Positions 35,357 through 46,624 of a DNA stretch of 64,000 bases are shown in pieces. The DNA lies in contig NC_064838.1 in the NCBI RefSeq assembly GCF_024166365.1, positions 76,152,001 through 76,216,000 of the forward strand, given 5' to 3'. Made by a program: the position numbers and the translations under genes. Numbering within the stretch: the first letter of the stretch is position 1; every line of letters begins with the position of its first letter. A model generated the notes under the pieces. The model had not been told where the DNA came from, made no database searches, and saw nothing but the letters and a program-made list of their open reading frames with translations. Origin of the DNA: Elephas maximus indicus (Eukaryota; Chordata; Mammalia; Proboscidea; Elephantidae).

Positions 35357-36340
35357 ATAATGGCTAATGATGTGAGCATCTTTTCATGTATTTGTTGGCT
35401 ATCTGAATGTCCATTCTCTTATCTGCAGTGTCTGTTCATGTCCTTTGACCATTTTTTGATTGGATTGCTTATCTTTTTGTTGTTGAATTATTGAAGTTTT
35501 CTATATATTTTAAAGATTAAACACTTGTTAGATATGTTGTTGCCAAAGAATTTTTCCCAGTCTGTAGGTTCTCTTTTTAATTTTTGTAGTCTTTTGATGA
35601 GCATAAGTACTTAATTTTTTAGGATGTCTCTGTTACCTAAATTATCTTCTGTTCATGCATTTTTAGTTGTATTTGATAGGCTATTTATACCAAAAATTAA
35701 GTCCCCTAGTTTTGTTCTTAAATTATCTTCTATGAGCTTTATAATTGTACCTTTAACATTTAGTCTTTGGTCCATTTTGAGTTAGTTTTTGTGCATGGTG
35801 TGAGGTATGGATTCTGTTTCATTTTTGTACAAATGGCTGACCAGTTTTCTCAATGTCATTTGTTAAAAAGACTGTTTCTTTGTTGAAGCTCAACTGCCTG
35901 TAGTTGGATAGATTTACTTCTGGGTTCTCAATTCCATTTCATTAATCTGTGTGTCTGTCATTGAACCAGTACCAGGTTGTTTGATTACTATGGTTGTGTA
36001 GTAACTTTTGAGATTGGGAAATGTGAGGCCTCCTACTTTGTTTTTCTTATTCAATATTGCTTTAGCCATTCGGGCCCCCTTTCCTTTACATATAAAGTTG
36101 AAGATTAATTATTTTCATTTCACTAAAAAGTGTTGGAATTTGGACCAAGATTGCGTTATATTTATAGATCACTTTGGGTACTATTGACATTTTCACAATG
36201 TTAAGTCTTCCAATCTATGAGCATGGGATGTTTTTCCATCTATGTAATTCTCTTTTGGTTTCTGGAAGTAGTGTTTTATACTTTTCCTTGTATAAGCCTT
36301 TTATGCCCCTAGTTAGATTTATTCCTAGGAATTTCGGGGG

Positions 36341-38624
36341 TGTCTTAGTTATCTAGTGCAGCCGTAACAGAAATGCGACAAGTGTGTGTCTTTAACAAAC
36401 AGAAAATTATTTCCTCACATTTTAGGATGCTAGAAGTCCAGATACAGGGTGCTGGTTCTAAGGGAAGGCTTTTTCTCTCTGTGAGCTCTGGAGAAGGATC
36501 TTGTCTCTTTTGAGCTTCTGTTCCTGGGCAATATTCATGTGGCTTGGCATTTCATTTCCCCCATCTCTACTTCTCTTCCTTTCTTGTTTAATCTTTTTTG
36601 TATCTCTGTAGAGATTGACTCAAGACATACCCTACACTAATCCTATATCATTAACATAACAAAGACAACCCATTCTCAAATGGAATTGTAACCAAAAAAA
36701 AAAAAAAAAAAAAACACACACACACATGTTTTCTGGGTACACAATTCAATCCATAACATTCTACCCTTTGGCCTCCAAAAATTCATGTCCTTGCCACATG
36801 CAAAACAAATTCACTCCATCACATCATACCATAAGTTTCAAATCACCTCCAAGTTTAAAATCTCATATTATGAATCATCTAAATCAAATATGTGTGAGAT
36901 ATTAGGCATATTCCATCCCGGGGCAAAGTCATCTTCATTTGCAAACCTGTGAAATCTAGCACACTGGTTATCTGCTTCCAAAAGAGAATGTTGGAACGAC
37001 ACAAGTTATACATTTCCACTAAACTGGGATAAATTGAAAGGAAAGAAGCGTTAAAGGGCACCAAGCAAGTCCAAATCCCAGCAAAATTAATTAAATTAGC
37101 TCTCAAAGCTTTAAAATAATCCTCTGCATTCTGAGACCATCTTGGTAATGGCCCCACCCTCCAGGCTCTAGCTGTGGGCACACCCTCTGTACTCTGGGTG
37201 GAGGACCCTAGGCCCTGGATTTCAGCTCTGCCTTCCAGGTCAACTGGGATGACAACTCTGCTCCCTTGGCTTTTGGCAGCTCCATTTTCCTAGTCCATCT
37301 GAATGGTGACCCCCACGCCTCGACTCTGGCAGGCCCGATTTTTCTACCCCTTGAGCATGGCTATCCCATCCCCTCAGCTTTAAGCAGTGGCCCCATCCCT
37401 CGGTACACTTTAATGGCAGCCCCACACAGTGGAACTGAGTTACCAAAGATCTGGGTTTTTGAAATCTAAGAGGTTGTGGCCCCATCCTTTGAGATCCAGG
37501 AGACCTTGGGTCCAACCTTTGAAACTAAGAAGGCTCTGCTTCCTGTGCTCTTTCCAGCAGTTCTGCAGGTCTCTGAGCTGCTCTAGGGATGGTCCTTTTC
37601 TTTTCTTGGAGAACAACAGTTGTGGCTGCTTTAGCCTGTTTCCTGCCTGTAGAATTCCAAGTGACAGACAATGTTCCTTCCTTTTGTTCTTTCTTTGTCT
37701 GCTGTGGTAGTTGCATTCTACTATAAGCAGCAAGAAGAACCCGCTTGGCTTGCTTAAAAATCTCATCAGCAGATATCCAAGTTCGTTACTTACAAGTTCT
37801 ACCTTCCACCAAACAGTTGGACATAATTCAGACAAGTTCTTTGCCACTGCATAAAAAGTATCAACCTTCGTCCACTGTCCAATCACATGTTCATCGTTTT
37901 CTTTTAATGTCTCACCAGAAGCACATCTAACGTTCACATTTCTAGCAACATTGTTTTGCTGGAGCCCACATGTATTCTCTAAGATGATAGAAGCTTTCTC
38001 TATAGTTCTCCTCACTTCCTCCTGAGCTCTCACCTGAATTTCTTTTGAGGTCCCTAATACTACCAACAGTCTTTTCAAGGCAATATAGGCTTTTACTATT
38101 AGGCACTTTAAAACTCTCCCAGCCTCCACCCATTATGCAATTCCAAAGCCACTTCCTCATTGTAGGTATTTGTTACAGCAACACCTGCACTTCTAGTTAC
38201 CAAATATCGCACCCTGATAACAAATTCTGTTTTAGTTATCTAGAGTTGCTACAACAGAAATACCACAGGTGGGTGGCTTTAACAAACAGAAATTTATTTT
38301 CTCATGCTTTAGGAGACTAGAAGTCTGAATTCAGGGCTCTGGCTCTAGAGAAAAGCTTTCTTTCTCTGTCAGCTCTAGAGGAAGATTCTTGTCTCTTCTG
38401 AGCTTATGCTCCTGGGCAATCTTCATGTGGCTAGGCATCTCACTTTCCCCATCTCTGCTTCTCTTCCTTGATTGTTTAATCTCTTTTATATCTCTGCACC
38501 CTACCTTAATCCTGTCTAATTAACATAACAAAAGCAATCCATTCCCATAAGAAATTATAAGCACAGACATAGAGACTAGGATTTATAACACATACTTTTG
38601 GAAAACACAATTCAGTCCATAACA
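36341..38624 (-). mobile_element. Two-LTR ERVL-MaLR-like element (fossil)
   Basis: Antisense element inserted in the old L1. The 3' LTR is at 36341-36758, the internal part at about 36759-38227 and the 5' LTR at 38228-38624. Both LTRs carry TAGTTATCTAG at the left edge and end in CAATTCAGTCCATAACA or its near copy, about 400 bp each. Next to the 3' LTR is a purine-rich stretch on the element strand (ggaggccaaagggtagaa). Next to the 5' LTR is a TGTTATCAGGGTGC stretch that could be a tRNA-Leu-like primer site. The internal part is only about 1.5 kb, as in MaLRs, and I recognise no retroviral protein in it. The LTRs differ visibly, so it is an old and inactive fossil. Confidence 0.75.
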
Positions 38625-38684
38625 GGGCCCTATTATAAATGGTATTGTTTTCCGTTCAGAGTTCTCTTTGGTAGTGTAGAGGAA

Positions 38685-38698
38685 CCCAACTAATTTTT
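38685..38698. repeat. Target-site duplication of the young L1 (left)
   Basis: cccaactaattttt, repeated exactly at 45154-45167. It joins old-L1 sequence on both sides (GTAGAGGAA before, GTGTTTATCTTG after). Confidence 0.93.
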
Positions 38699-39617
38699 TT
38701 TTTTTTTAATTTTTATTAAGCTTCAAGTGAACATTTACCACTCCAATCAGTCTGTCACATGTAGGTTTACATACATCTTACTCCCTCCTCCCACTTGCTC
38801 TCCCCCTATTGAGTCAGCCCTTACAGTCTCTCGTTTCGTGCCAATTTTGCCCTCTTCCCTCTCTCTCTATCTTCCCATCCCCCCTCCAGTCAAAAGTTGC
38901 CAACACACTCTCCCGTGTCCACCTGATTTAATTAGCTCACTCTTCATCAGCATCTCTCTCCCCCCCGCTGACCAGTCCTTTTCATGCCTGATGATTTGTC
39001 TTCGGGGATGGTTCTTGTCCTGTGCCATCAGAAGTTCTGGGGAGCATTGTCTCTGGGATTCCTCTAGTCGCAATCATACCATTAAGTGTGGTCTTTTAAT
39101 GAGAATTTGGGGTCTGTATCCCATTGGTCTCCTGCTCCCTCAGGAGTTGTCTGCTGTGCTCCCTGACAGGGCAGACATCGATTGTGGCCGGGTACCAACT
39201 AGTTCTTCTGGTCTCAGGATAATGTAGGTCTCTGGTTCATGTGGCCCTTTCTGTCTCTTGGGTTCTTAGTTGTCGTGTGACCTTGGTGTTCTTCCTTTGC
39301 CTTTGCTCCAGGTGGGTTGAGACCAATTGATGTATCTTAGATGGCCGCTTGTTGGCAATTAGGACCCCAGGCGCCACAATTCAAAGTGGGATGCAGAGTG
39401 TTTTCATAATAGAATTATTTTGCCCATTGACCTAGAAGTCCCTTCAAACCAAGTTCCCCAGACCCCAGCCCCTGCTCCACTGACCTTTGAAGCTTTCATT
39501 TTATCCTGGAAACCTCTTTGCTTTTAATCCAGTCCAATTAGGCTGACCTTCCTTGTATTGAGTGTTGTCTTTCCCTTCACCCAAAGCAGTTCTTATCTAC
39601 AGATTGATCAATAAAAA

Positions 39618-39650
39618 GCCCTCTCCCTCCCTCCCTCCCTCCCCCCTTTG
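39618..39650 (-). other. G-rich polypurine tract in the L1 3' UTR
   Basis: On the element strand this is runs of GGG separated by A or GA (a GGGAGGGAGGGAGGGA pattern), the conserved 3' UTR feature of mammalian L1s that can form a G-quadruplex. Its role in the family is not settled. Confidence 0.8.
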
Positions 39651-39699
39651 TAACCACATAAGTCTGTGTTCTTCTCCGTTTTTTCTATTTCTCAAGATC

Positions 39700-42600
39700 T
39701 TATAATAGTGGTCTTATACAATATTTGTCCTTTTGCAACTGACTCATTTCACTCAGCATAATGCCTTCCAGATTCCTCCATGTTATGAAATGTTTCAGAG
39801 ATTCGTCACTGTTCTTTTTCGATGCGTAGTATTCCATTGTGTGAATATACCACAATTTATTTACCCATTCGTCCGTTGACGGACATCTTGGTTGCTTCCA
39901 GCTTTTTGCTTTTGTAAACAGAGCTGCAATAAACATGGGTGTGCATATATCTGTTTGTGTGAAGGCTCTTGTATCTTTAGGGTATATTCCGAGGAGTGGG
40001 ATTTCTGGGTTGTATGGTAGTTCCATTTCTAACTGTTTAAGATAACGCCAGATGGATTTCCAAAGTGGTTGTACCATTTTACAATCCCACCAGCAGTGTA
40101 TGAGAGTTCCAATCTCTCCACAGCCTCTCCAACATTTATTATTTTGTGTTTTTTGGATTAATGCCAGTCTAGTTGGTGTGAGATGGAATCTCATCGTAGT
40201 TTTAATTTGCATTTCTCTAATGGCTAATGATCGAGAGCATTTTCTCATGTATCTGTTGGCTGCCTGAATATCTTCTTTAGTGAAATGTGTGTTCATATCC
40301 TTTGCCCACTTCTTGATTGGGTTGTTTGTCTTTTTGTGGTTGAGTTTTGACAGAATCATGTAGATTTTAGAGATCAGGCGCTGGTCTGAGATGTCATAGC
40401 TGAATATTCTTTCCCAGTCTGTAGGTGGTCTTTTTACTCTTTTGGTGAAGTCTTTAGATGAGCATAGGTGTTTGATTTTTAGGAGCTCCCAGTTATCTGG
40501 TTTCTCTTCATCATTTTTGGTAATGTTTTGTATTCTGTTTATGCCCTGTATTAGGGCTCCTAGGGTAGATCCTATTTTTTCTTCAATGATTTTTATCGTT
40601 TTAGTCTTTATGTTTAGGTCTTTGATCCACTTGGAGTTAGTTTTTGTGCATGGTGTGAGGTATGGGTCCTGTTTCATTCTTTTGCAAATGGATATCCAGG
40701 TATGCCAGCACCATTTGTTAAAAAGACTATCATTTCCCCAATTGACTGACACTGGTCCTTTGTCAAATATCAGCTGCTCATACGTGGATGGATTTATATC
40801 TGGGTTCTCAATTCTGTTCCATTGGTCTATGTGTCTGTTGTTGTACCAGTACTAGCCTGTTTTGACTACTGTGGCTGTATAATAGGTTCTGAAATCAGGT
40901 AGGGTGAGGCCTCCCACTTTCTTCTTCTTTTTCAGTAATGTTTTGCTTATCCGGGGGTTCTTTCCTTTCCATATGAAATTAGTGATTTGTTTCTCTATCC
41001 CCTTAAAGTAAGACATTGGTATTTGGATTGGAAGTGTGTTATATGTATAAATGGCTTTTGGTAGAATAGACATTTTTACTATGTTAAGTCTTCCTATCCA
41101 TGAGCAGGGTAAGTTTTTCCACTTAAGTATGTCCTTTTGAATTTATTGTAGCAGAGTTTTATAGTTTTCTTTGTATAGGTCTTTTACATCCTTGGTAAGA
41201 TTTATTCCTAAGTATTTTATCTTCTTGGGGGCTACTGTGAATGCTATTGATTTGGTGATTTCCTCTTCGGTGTTCTTTTTGTTGATGTAGAGGAATCCAA
41301 GTGATTTTTGTATGTTTATTTTATATCCTGAGACTCTTCCAAACTCTTCTATTAGTTTCAGTAGTTTTCTGGAGGATTCCTTAGGGTTTTCCATGTATAC
41401 GATCATGTCATCTGCAAATAGTGATAGCTTTACTTCCTCCTTACCAATCTGGATATCCTTTATTTCTTTGTCTAGCCTCATTGCCCTGGCTAGGACTTCA
41501 AGTACGATGTTGAATAAGAGCGGTGATAAAGGGCATCCTTGTCTGGTTCCCGTTCTCAAGGGAAATGCTCTCAGGTTCTCTCCATTTAGAGTGATATTGG
41601 CCGTTGGCTTTGCATAGATGCCCTTTATTATGTTGAGGAATTTTCCTTCAATTCCTATTTTGGTAAGAGTTTTTATCATGAATGGGTGTTGAACTTTGTC
41701 AAATGCCTTTTCTGCATCTATTGATAAGATCATGTGGTTTTTATCTTTTGTTTTATTTATGTGATGAATTACATTAATGGTTTTTCTGATATTAAACCAG
41801 CCTTGCATACCTGGTATAAATCCCACTTGATCATGGTGAATTATTTTTTTGATGTGTTGTTGGATTCTATTGGCTAGAATTTTGTTGAGGATTTTTGCAT
41901 CTATGTTCATGAGGGATATAGGTCTAAAATTTTCTTTTTTTGTAATGTCTTTTCCTGGTTTTGGTATCAGGGAGATGGTAGCTTCATAGAATGAGTTGGG
42001 TAGTATTCTGTCTTTTCCTATGCTTTGAAATACCTTCAATAGTAATGGTGTTAAGTCTTCTCTGAAGGTTTGGTAGAACTCTGCAGTGAAGCCGTCTGGA
42101 CCAGGACTTTTTTTTGTTGGAAGTGTTTTGATTACCGTTTCAATCTCTTTTTTTGTTATGGGTCTATTTAGTTGTTCTACTTCTGAATGTGTTAGTTTAG
42201 GTAGGTAGTATTGTTAAAAGAATTTATCCATTTCTTCTAGGTTTTCAAATTGGTTAGAGTACAATTTTATATAGAAATCTGATATGATTCTTTTGATTTC
42301 ATTTGGTTCTGTTGTAATGTGGTACTTCTTCTTTCTTATTCGGGTTATTTGTTTCCTTTCCTGTTTTTCTTTAGTCAGTCTAGCCAATGGTTTATCAATT
42401 TTGTTAATTTTTTCAAAGAACCAGCTTTTGGTTTTGTTAATTCTGTCAATTGTTTTTCTGTTCTCTAATTCATTTAGTTCAGCTCTAATTTTTATTATTT
42501 GTTTTCTTCTGGTGCCTGATGGGTTCTTTTGTTGCTCACTTTCTATTTGTTCAAGTTGTAGGGACAGTTCTCTGATTTTGGCTCTTTCTTCTTTTTGTAT

Positions 42601-43515
42601 GTGTGCATTTATCGATATAAATTGGCCTCTGAGCACTGCTTTTGCTGTGTCCCAGAGGTTTTGATGGGAAGTATTTTCATTCTCGTTGCTTTCTAAGAAT
42701 TTCCTTATTCCCTCCTTGATGTCTTCTATAACCCAGTCTTTTTTCAGGAGGGTATTGTTCAGTTTCCAAGTATTTGATTTCTTTTCCCTAGTTTTCCTGT
42801 TATTGATTTCTAGCTTCATTGCCTTGTGGTCTGAGAAGATGCTTTGTAATATTTCAATGTTTTGGATTCTGGAAAGATTTGTTTTATGACCTAATATGTG
42901 GTCTATCCTAGAGAATGTTGCATGTGCACTAGAAAAAAAAGTATATTTTGCAGCAGTTGGGTGGAGAGTTCTGTATAAGTCAATGAGGTCAAGTTGGTTG
43001 ATTGTTGTAAGTAGGTCTTCCGTGTCTCTATTGAGCTTCTTACTGGATGTCCTGTCCTTCTCCGAAAGTGGTGTGTTGAAGTCTCCTACTATAAATGTGG
43101 AGGTGTCTATCTCACTTTTCAATTCTGTTAAAATTTGATTTATGTATCTTGCAGCCCTGTCATTAGGTGCGTAAATATTTAATATGGTTATGTCTTCCTG
43201 ATCAATTGTCCCTTTTATCATTATATAGTGTCCTTCTTTATCCTTTGTGGCGGATTTAAGTCTAAAGTCTATTTTGTCAGAAATTAATATTGCTACTCCT
43301 CTTCTTTTTTGCTTATTGTTTGCTTGATATATTTTTTTCCATCCTTTGAGTTTTAGTTTGTTTGTGTCTCTAAGTCTAAGGTGTGTCTCTCGTAGGCAGC
43401 ATATAGATGGATCGTGTTTTTTTATCCAGTCCGTGACTCTCTGTCTCTTTATTGGTGCATTTAGTCCATTTACATTCAGCGTAATTATAGATAAATAAGT
43501 TTTTAGTGCTGTCAT
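39700..43515 (-). pseudogene. L1 ORF2 (endonuclease-reverse transcriptase), three in-frame stops
   Basis: ORF2p nicks the target DNA and reverse-transcribes L1 RNA at the nick. The 1271-codon frame is close to the usual length of about 1275. The AP-like endonuclease comes first, with NVNGLN (Asn14), ETHL (Glu43), VGDFNTP (near 146-148), RIDHILG and SDH (230-231). The RT follows: APGxDG-type [35 protein letters not shown] and the catalytic FADD at codons 700-703. The C-terminal Cys motif [18 protein letters not shown] starts near codon 1128. In-frame stops are at codon 434 (TAA, 42214-42216), codon 791 (TAA, 41143-41145) and codon 888 (TAG, 40852-40854, where the family has Trp). The reading frame is otherwise uninterrupted. 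The copy is therefore inactive but recent. Confidence 0.95.
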
Positions 43516-43778
43516 TTTGATGCCTTTTCATGTGTGTTGTTGGTTATTTCATTTTTCCACATGCTTTTTTGTGCTGAGACGTTTTTCTTAGTAGCTTGTG
43601 AGATCCTCATTTTCATAATGTTTAACTTTGTGTTTACTGAGTCGTTACGTTTTTCTTGTCTTTTTTCTTGAGTTATGGAATTGATATTCCTTTTTGTGGT
43701 TACCTTTTTATTTACCCCTATTTTTCTAAGTAAATACCTAACTTGTATCGTTCTATATCGCCTTGTATCACTCTCCAT
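43512..43778 (-). CDS. Possible small basic ORF in the L1 inter-ORF spacer
   Basis: An 88-codon ATG-started frame (MESDTRRYRTIQVRY...) is rich in Lys, Arg, Asn and Gln. Its TGA (43514-43512) overlaps the ORF2 ATG (43515-43513) as ATGA. It occupies more than half of the 481-bp spacer between ORF1 and ORF2; in human L1 that spacer is only about 63 bp. I recognise no protein family. The strand is A-rich, so an 88-codon frame could arise by chance. The overlap is the form that could favour termination-reinitiation, but that is inference. Confidence 0.3.
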   Translation of the reverse strand: MESDTRRYRTIQVRYLLRKIGVNKKVTTKRNINSITQEKRQEKRNDSVNTKLNIMKMRISQATKKNVSAQKSMWKNEITNNTHEKASK

Positions 43779-43996
43779 CTGGCAGTTCAATGCCTCCAAT
43801 ATTTACTCCCTCTTTTTGATTATTGTGATCGTTTATCTATTGATTTCCATGATTTCCTGTTATGTGTATTATTTTGTTTATTTATTTATTTTTTAGAATT
43901 AGTCTTAATTTATTTGTTTTTGTGCTTTCCCTATTTGAGTTGCGTTGATATCAGGACGTTCTGTTTTGTGACCTTGTGTTGTGCTGGTACCTGATA

Positions 43997-45007
43997 TTAT
44001 TGGTCATCCGGCCAAACAATCTCCTTTAGCATTTCTTGCAGTCTTGGTTTAGATTTTGCAAATTCTCTAAACGTGTGTTTATCTGTAAATATCTTAATTT
44101 CGCCTTCATATTTCAGAGATAGTTTTGCTGGATATATGATCCTTGGTTGGCAGTTTTTCTCCTTCAGTGCTCTGTATATGTCGTCCCATTCCCTTCTTGC
44201 CTGCATGGTTTCTGCTGAGTAGTCTGAACTTATTGATTCTCCCTTGAAGGAAACCTTTCTTTTCTCCCTGGCTGCTTTTAAAATTTTCTGTTTGTCTTTG
44301 GTTTTGGCAAGTTTGATGATAATATGTCTTGGTGTTTTTCTTTTTGGTTCAATCTTAAATGGGGTTCGATGAGCATCTTGGATAGATATCCTTTCGTCTT
44401 GCATGATGTCAGGGAAGTTTTGTGTCAGGAGTTCTTCAACTATTTTCTCTGTGTTTTCTGTCCCCCCTCCCTGTTCTGGGACTCCAATCACTCGCAAGTT
44501 ATCCTTCTTGATAGAGTCCCACATGATTCTTAGGGTTTCTTGGTTTTTTTAAATTCTTTTATCTGATTTTTTTCCAGCTATGTTGGTGTTGTTTCCCTGG
44601 TCCTCCAGAAGTCCCAGTCTACATTCTAATTGCTCGAGTCTGCTCCTCTGACTTTCTATTGCGTTGTCAAATTCTGTAATTTTATTGTTAATCTTTTGGA
44701 TTTCTACATGCTGTCTCTCTATGGATTCTTGCAACTTGTTAATTTTTCCACTATGTTCTCGAATAATCTTTTTGAGTTCTTCAACAGTTTTATCAGTGTG
44801 TTCCTTGGCTTTTTCTGCATTTATCCTAATTTCATTTGTGATATCTTTAAGCATTCTGTAAATTAGTTTTTTATATTCTGTATCTGATAATTCCAGGATT
44901 GTATCTTCATTTGGGAAAGATTTTGATTCTTTTGTTTGGGGGGTTGGAGAAGCTGTCATGGTCTGTTTCTTTATGTGGTTTGATACGGACTGCTGTCTCC
45001 GAGCCAT
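43997..45007 (-). pseudogene. L1 ORF1 (RNA-binding chaperone), one in-frame stop
   Basis: ORF1p is the trimeric RNA-binding protein of the L1 ribonucleoprotein. From the ATG at 45007 (MARRQQSVSNHIKKQ) the frame runs 336 residues, the usual size. A Lys/Glu/Ile-rich coiled-coil region lies at about residues 55-145. It is followed by the RRM-like part (NLRVIGVPEQ, RHIIIKLAK) and the C-terminal domain with NCQPRIIYPAKLSLKYEGE. A single TAA at 44549-44551, just after the coiled coil (GKKSDKRI), interrupts the frame. The frame on both sides is identical. Confidence 0.93.
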
Positions 45008-45517
45008 CACTGGGAAACTAGATTTTCCAGGTAGTCAGCTGGTACGCTGGCTCCTGGTTCTGAAAACGGTCACTGTCTGCCCGTATTTGTTCGTTTTCCA
45101 TCTCTAAGTCTGTGCTTGTTGTTCAGAGTTCGTAGATTCTTATGTATGTGATCCCCAACTAATTTTTGTGTTTATCTTGTACCTTGCCATTTTGCTGCAT
45201 CTTTCTTGTGGATAATATTTAGAGCTTTATAATTCTTAGAGAAAGGCTAAGCATCTATAAAAGAGAAACCTAGTGACACAGTGGGTTAACATATAAGAAT
45301 TTTATTCATCTTGAAAGAACAGTCCCATGTAAATGGCCCTGGATGGAAGGGCAGTACCTCTTCTCTTTTTCATTACAAGACCCAGGTTACTTCCAAGCAA
45401 TTGCTCGGTCATCTCCCAGAACTTTTATGGTCAAAGTGTGATCCACCTGCTAGCATCATTGGCATCACCTGGGAGCATATTAGAAATGCAGAATTCTGGA
45501 CCAGCTACAGATCTTGT

Positions 45518-46620
45518 TGTTATTAGTTGTTAGGTGCTGTCAAGTTGGATCCAACTCATAGTGACCCTATATAGAACTGACTGTAACACTGCCTGGTCCT
45601 GTGTCATCCTCAAAATTGTTATTATGTTTGAGCCCATTGTTGCAGCCACTGTGCCAACTCATCTCATTGAGGGTCTTCCTCTTTTTCTTTGACCCTCTAC
45701 TTTATAAAGCATGATGTCCTTCTCCATGGATTGGTCCCTGCTAATAATATGTCCAAAGTAAACGAGAAGAAACCTCACCATCCTCGCTTCTAAGGAGCAT
45801 TCTGGTTGTACTCCTTCCAAGACAGATTTGTTCTTTCTTCTGGCAATCCTCGGTATAGTCAATATTCTGTGTCAACGCCATAATTCAAAGCCATAAATAC
45901 TTCTTCAGTCTTCCTTAGTCGTTGTCCAGCTTTCACATGCACATGACTATTGAAAACACCATGGCTTGGGCCAGGCGTGCCTTAGTCCTTAAAGTGACAT
46001 CTTTGCTTTTTAACACTTTAAAGATTTCTTTTGCAGCAGATTTGTCCAATAAAATACATCACTTGATTTCTTGACTGCTGTTTCCACGAGTGTTGATTGT
46101 AGATCCAAGTAAAATGAAATCCTTGACAACTCCAATATTTTCTCCATTTATCATGATGTCATTTATTGTTCCAGTTGTGAGGTTTTTTCATTTCTTGATG
46201 TTGAGGTGTAATCCATACTGATTGCTGTGGTCTTTGAGCTTCATCAGTTAGTGCTTCAAGTTCTCTTTGTTTTCAGCAAGCAAGGTTGTGTCTTCTGCAT
46301 ATTGCAGGTTATTAAAGGGTCTTCCTCCAAACCTGGTGCTGCATTTTTCTTTGCATAGTCTGGCTTCTTGGATTATTTACTCAGCATACAGATTGAATAA
46401 GTGTGGAGAATGGATACAATGTGGATGCACAACTTTCCTGAAACTGCATAGATTCCCCTTGTTCTGTTCAAAGGACTGCCTCTTGGTCTATGTACAGGTT
46501 CTTCACATGCAAATTAAGTGTTTTGGAATTCTTATGCTTCACGATGTTATCCAAAAGTTGTTATGATCCACACTTTCGAATGCCTTTGCAGAATCAGTAA
46601 AACACAGACCCAATTTATCT
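45518..46620 (-). mobile_element. RTE-clade LINE 3' portion (antisense)
   Basis: It begins TTAGTTGTTAGGTGCTGTCA and CCAACTCATAGTGACCCTAT. It then passes CCCATTGTTGCAGCCACTGT, GACCCTCTACTTTATAAAGC, GATTGTAGATCCAAGTAAAA and TCCATACTGATTGCTGTGGT, and ends near CTTTCGAATGCCTTTGCAGA. About 1.1 kb, decayed in all frames. One frame at 45659-45862 reads RTIARRKNKSVLEGVQPECS-like residues. Confidence 0.88.
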
Positions 46621-46624
46621 TAAT

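Larger units (their letters stand above)
38699..45153 (-). mobile_element. Nearly full-length young L1 LINE
   Basis: A 6455-bp antisense L1 with exact 14-bp flanking duplications. In element order it has a 5' UTR stub of about 146 bp (45008-45153), ORF1 (45007-43997), a 481-bp spacer, ORF2 (43515-39700), a 3' UTR of about 1 kb with a G-rich polypurine tract (39618-39650), and a poly(A) seen as T at 38699-38707. No frameshift is seen in either ORF, only four in-frame stops in total, so it is young by comparison with the other L1s here. The short 5' UTR means the internal promoter is missing or truncated. The length and ORF sizes match those of the L1 family. Confidence 0.95.
32822..45215 (-). 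mobile_element. Old antisense L1, split by later insertions
   Basis: The older L1 can be followed in order through several blocks: 3' UTR 32822-33822; 34339-34485 and 34646-35259; the ORF2 C-terminal part 35357-36340; a short block 38625-38698; and 45168 to about 45215. The pieces fit end to end once the LTR at 33823, the SINE at 34486, the RTE at 35260, the two-LTR element at 36341 and the young L1 at 38699 are set aside. ORF2 similarity is readable in antisense (for example CAGTCTGTAGGTTCTCTTTT near 35560 and TTATTCCTAGGAATTTCGG near 36321). Frames are decayed. Confidence 0.8.

Noticed and set aside
37440-38129. A 229-codon minus-strand open stretch inside the two-LTR element
   Set aside because: It matches no retroviral protein that I recognise, and MaLR internal regions are usually non-coding. 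Treated as fossil sequence.
38727-39227. A 166-codon plus-strand frame with Pro/Ser-rich residues
   Set aside because: It lies in the antisense of the young L1 3' UTR and has no family resemblance.
42284-43138. Hydrophobic plus-strand frames resembling membrane proteins
   Set aside because: They are the antisense of L1 ORF2. A-rich L1 codons read as Phe/Leu/Ser on the other strand.
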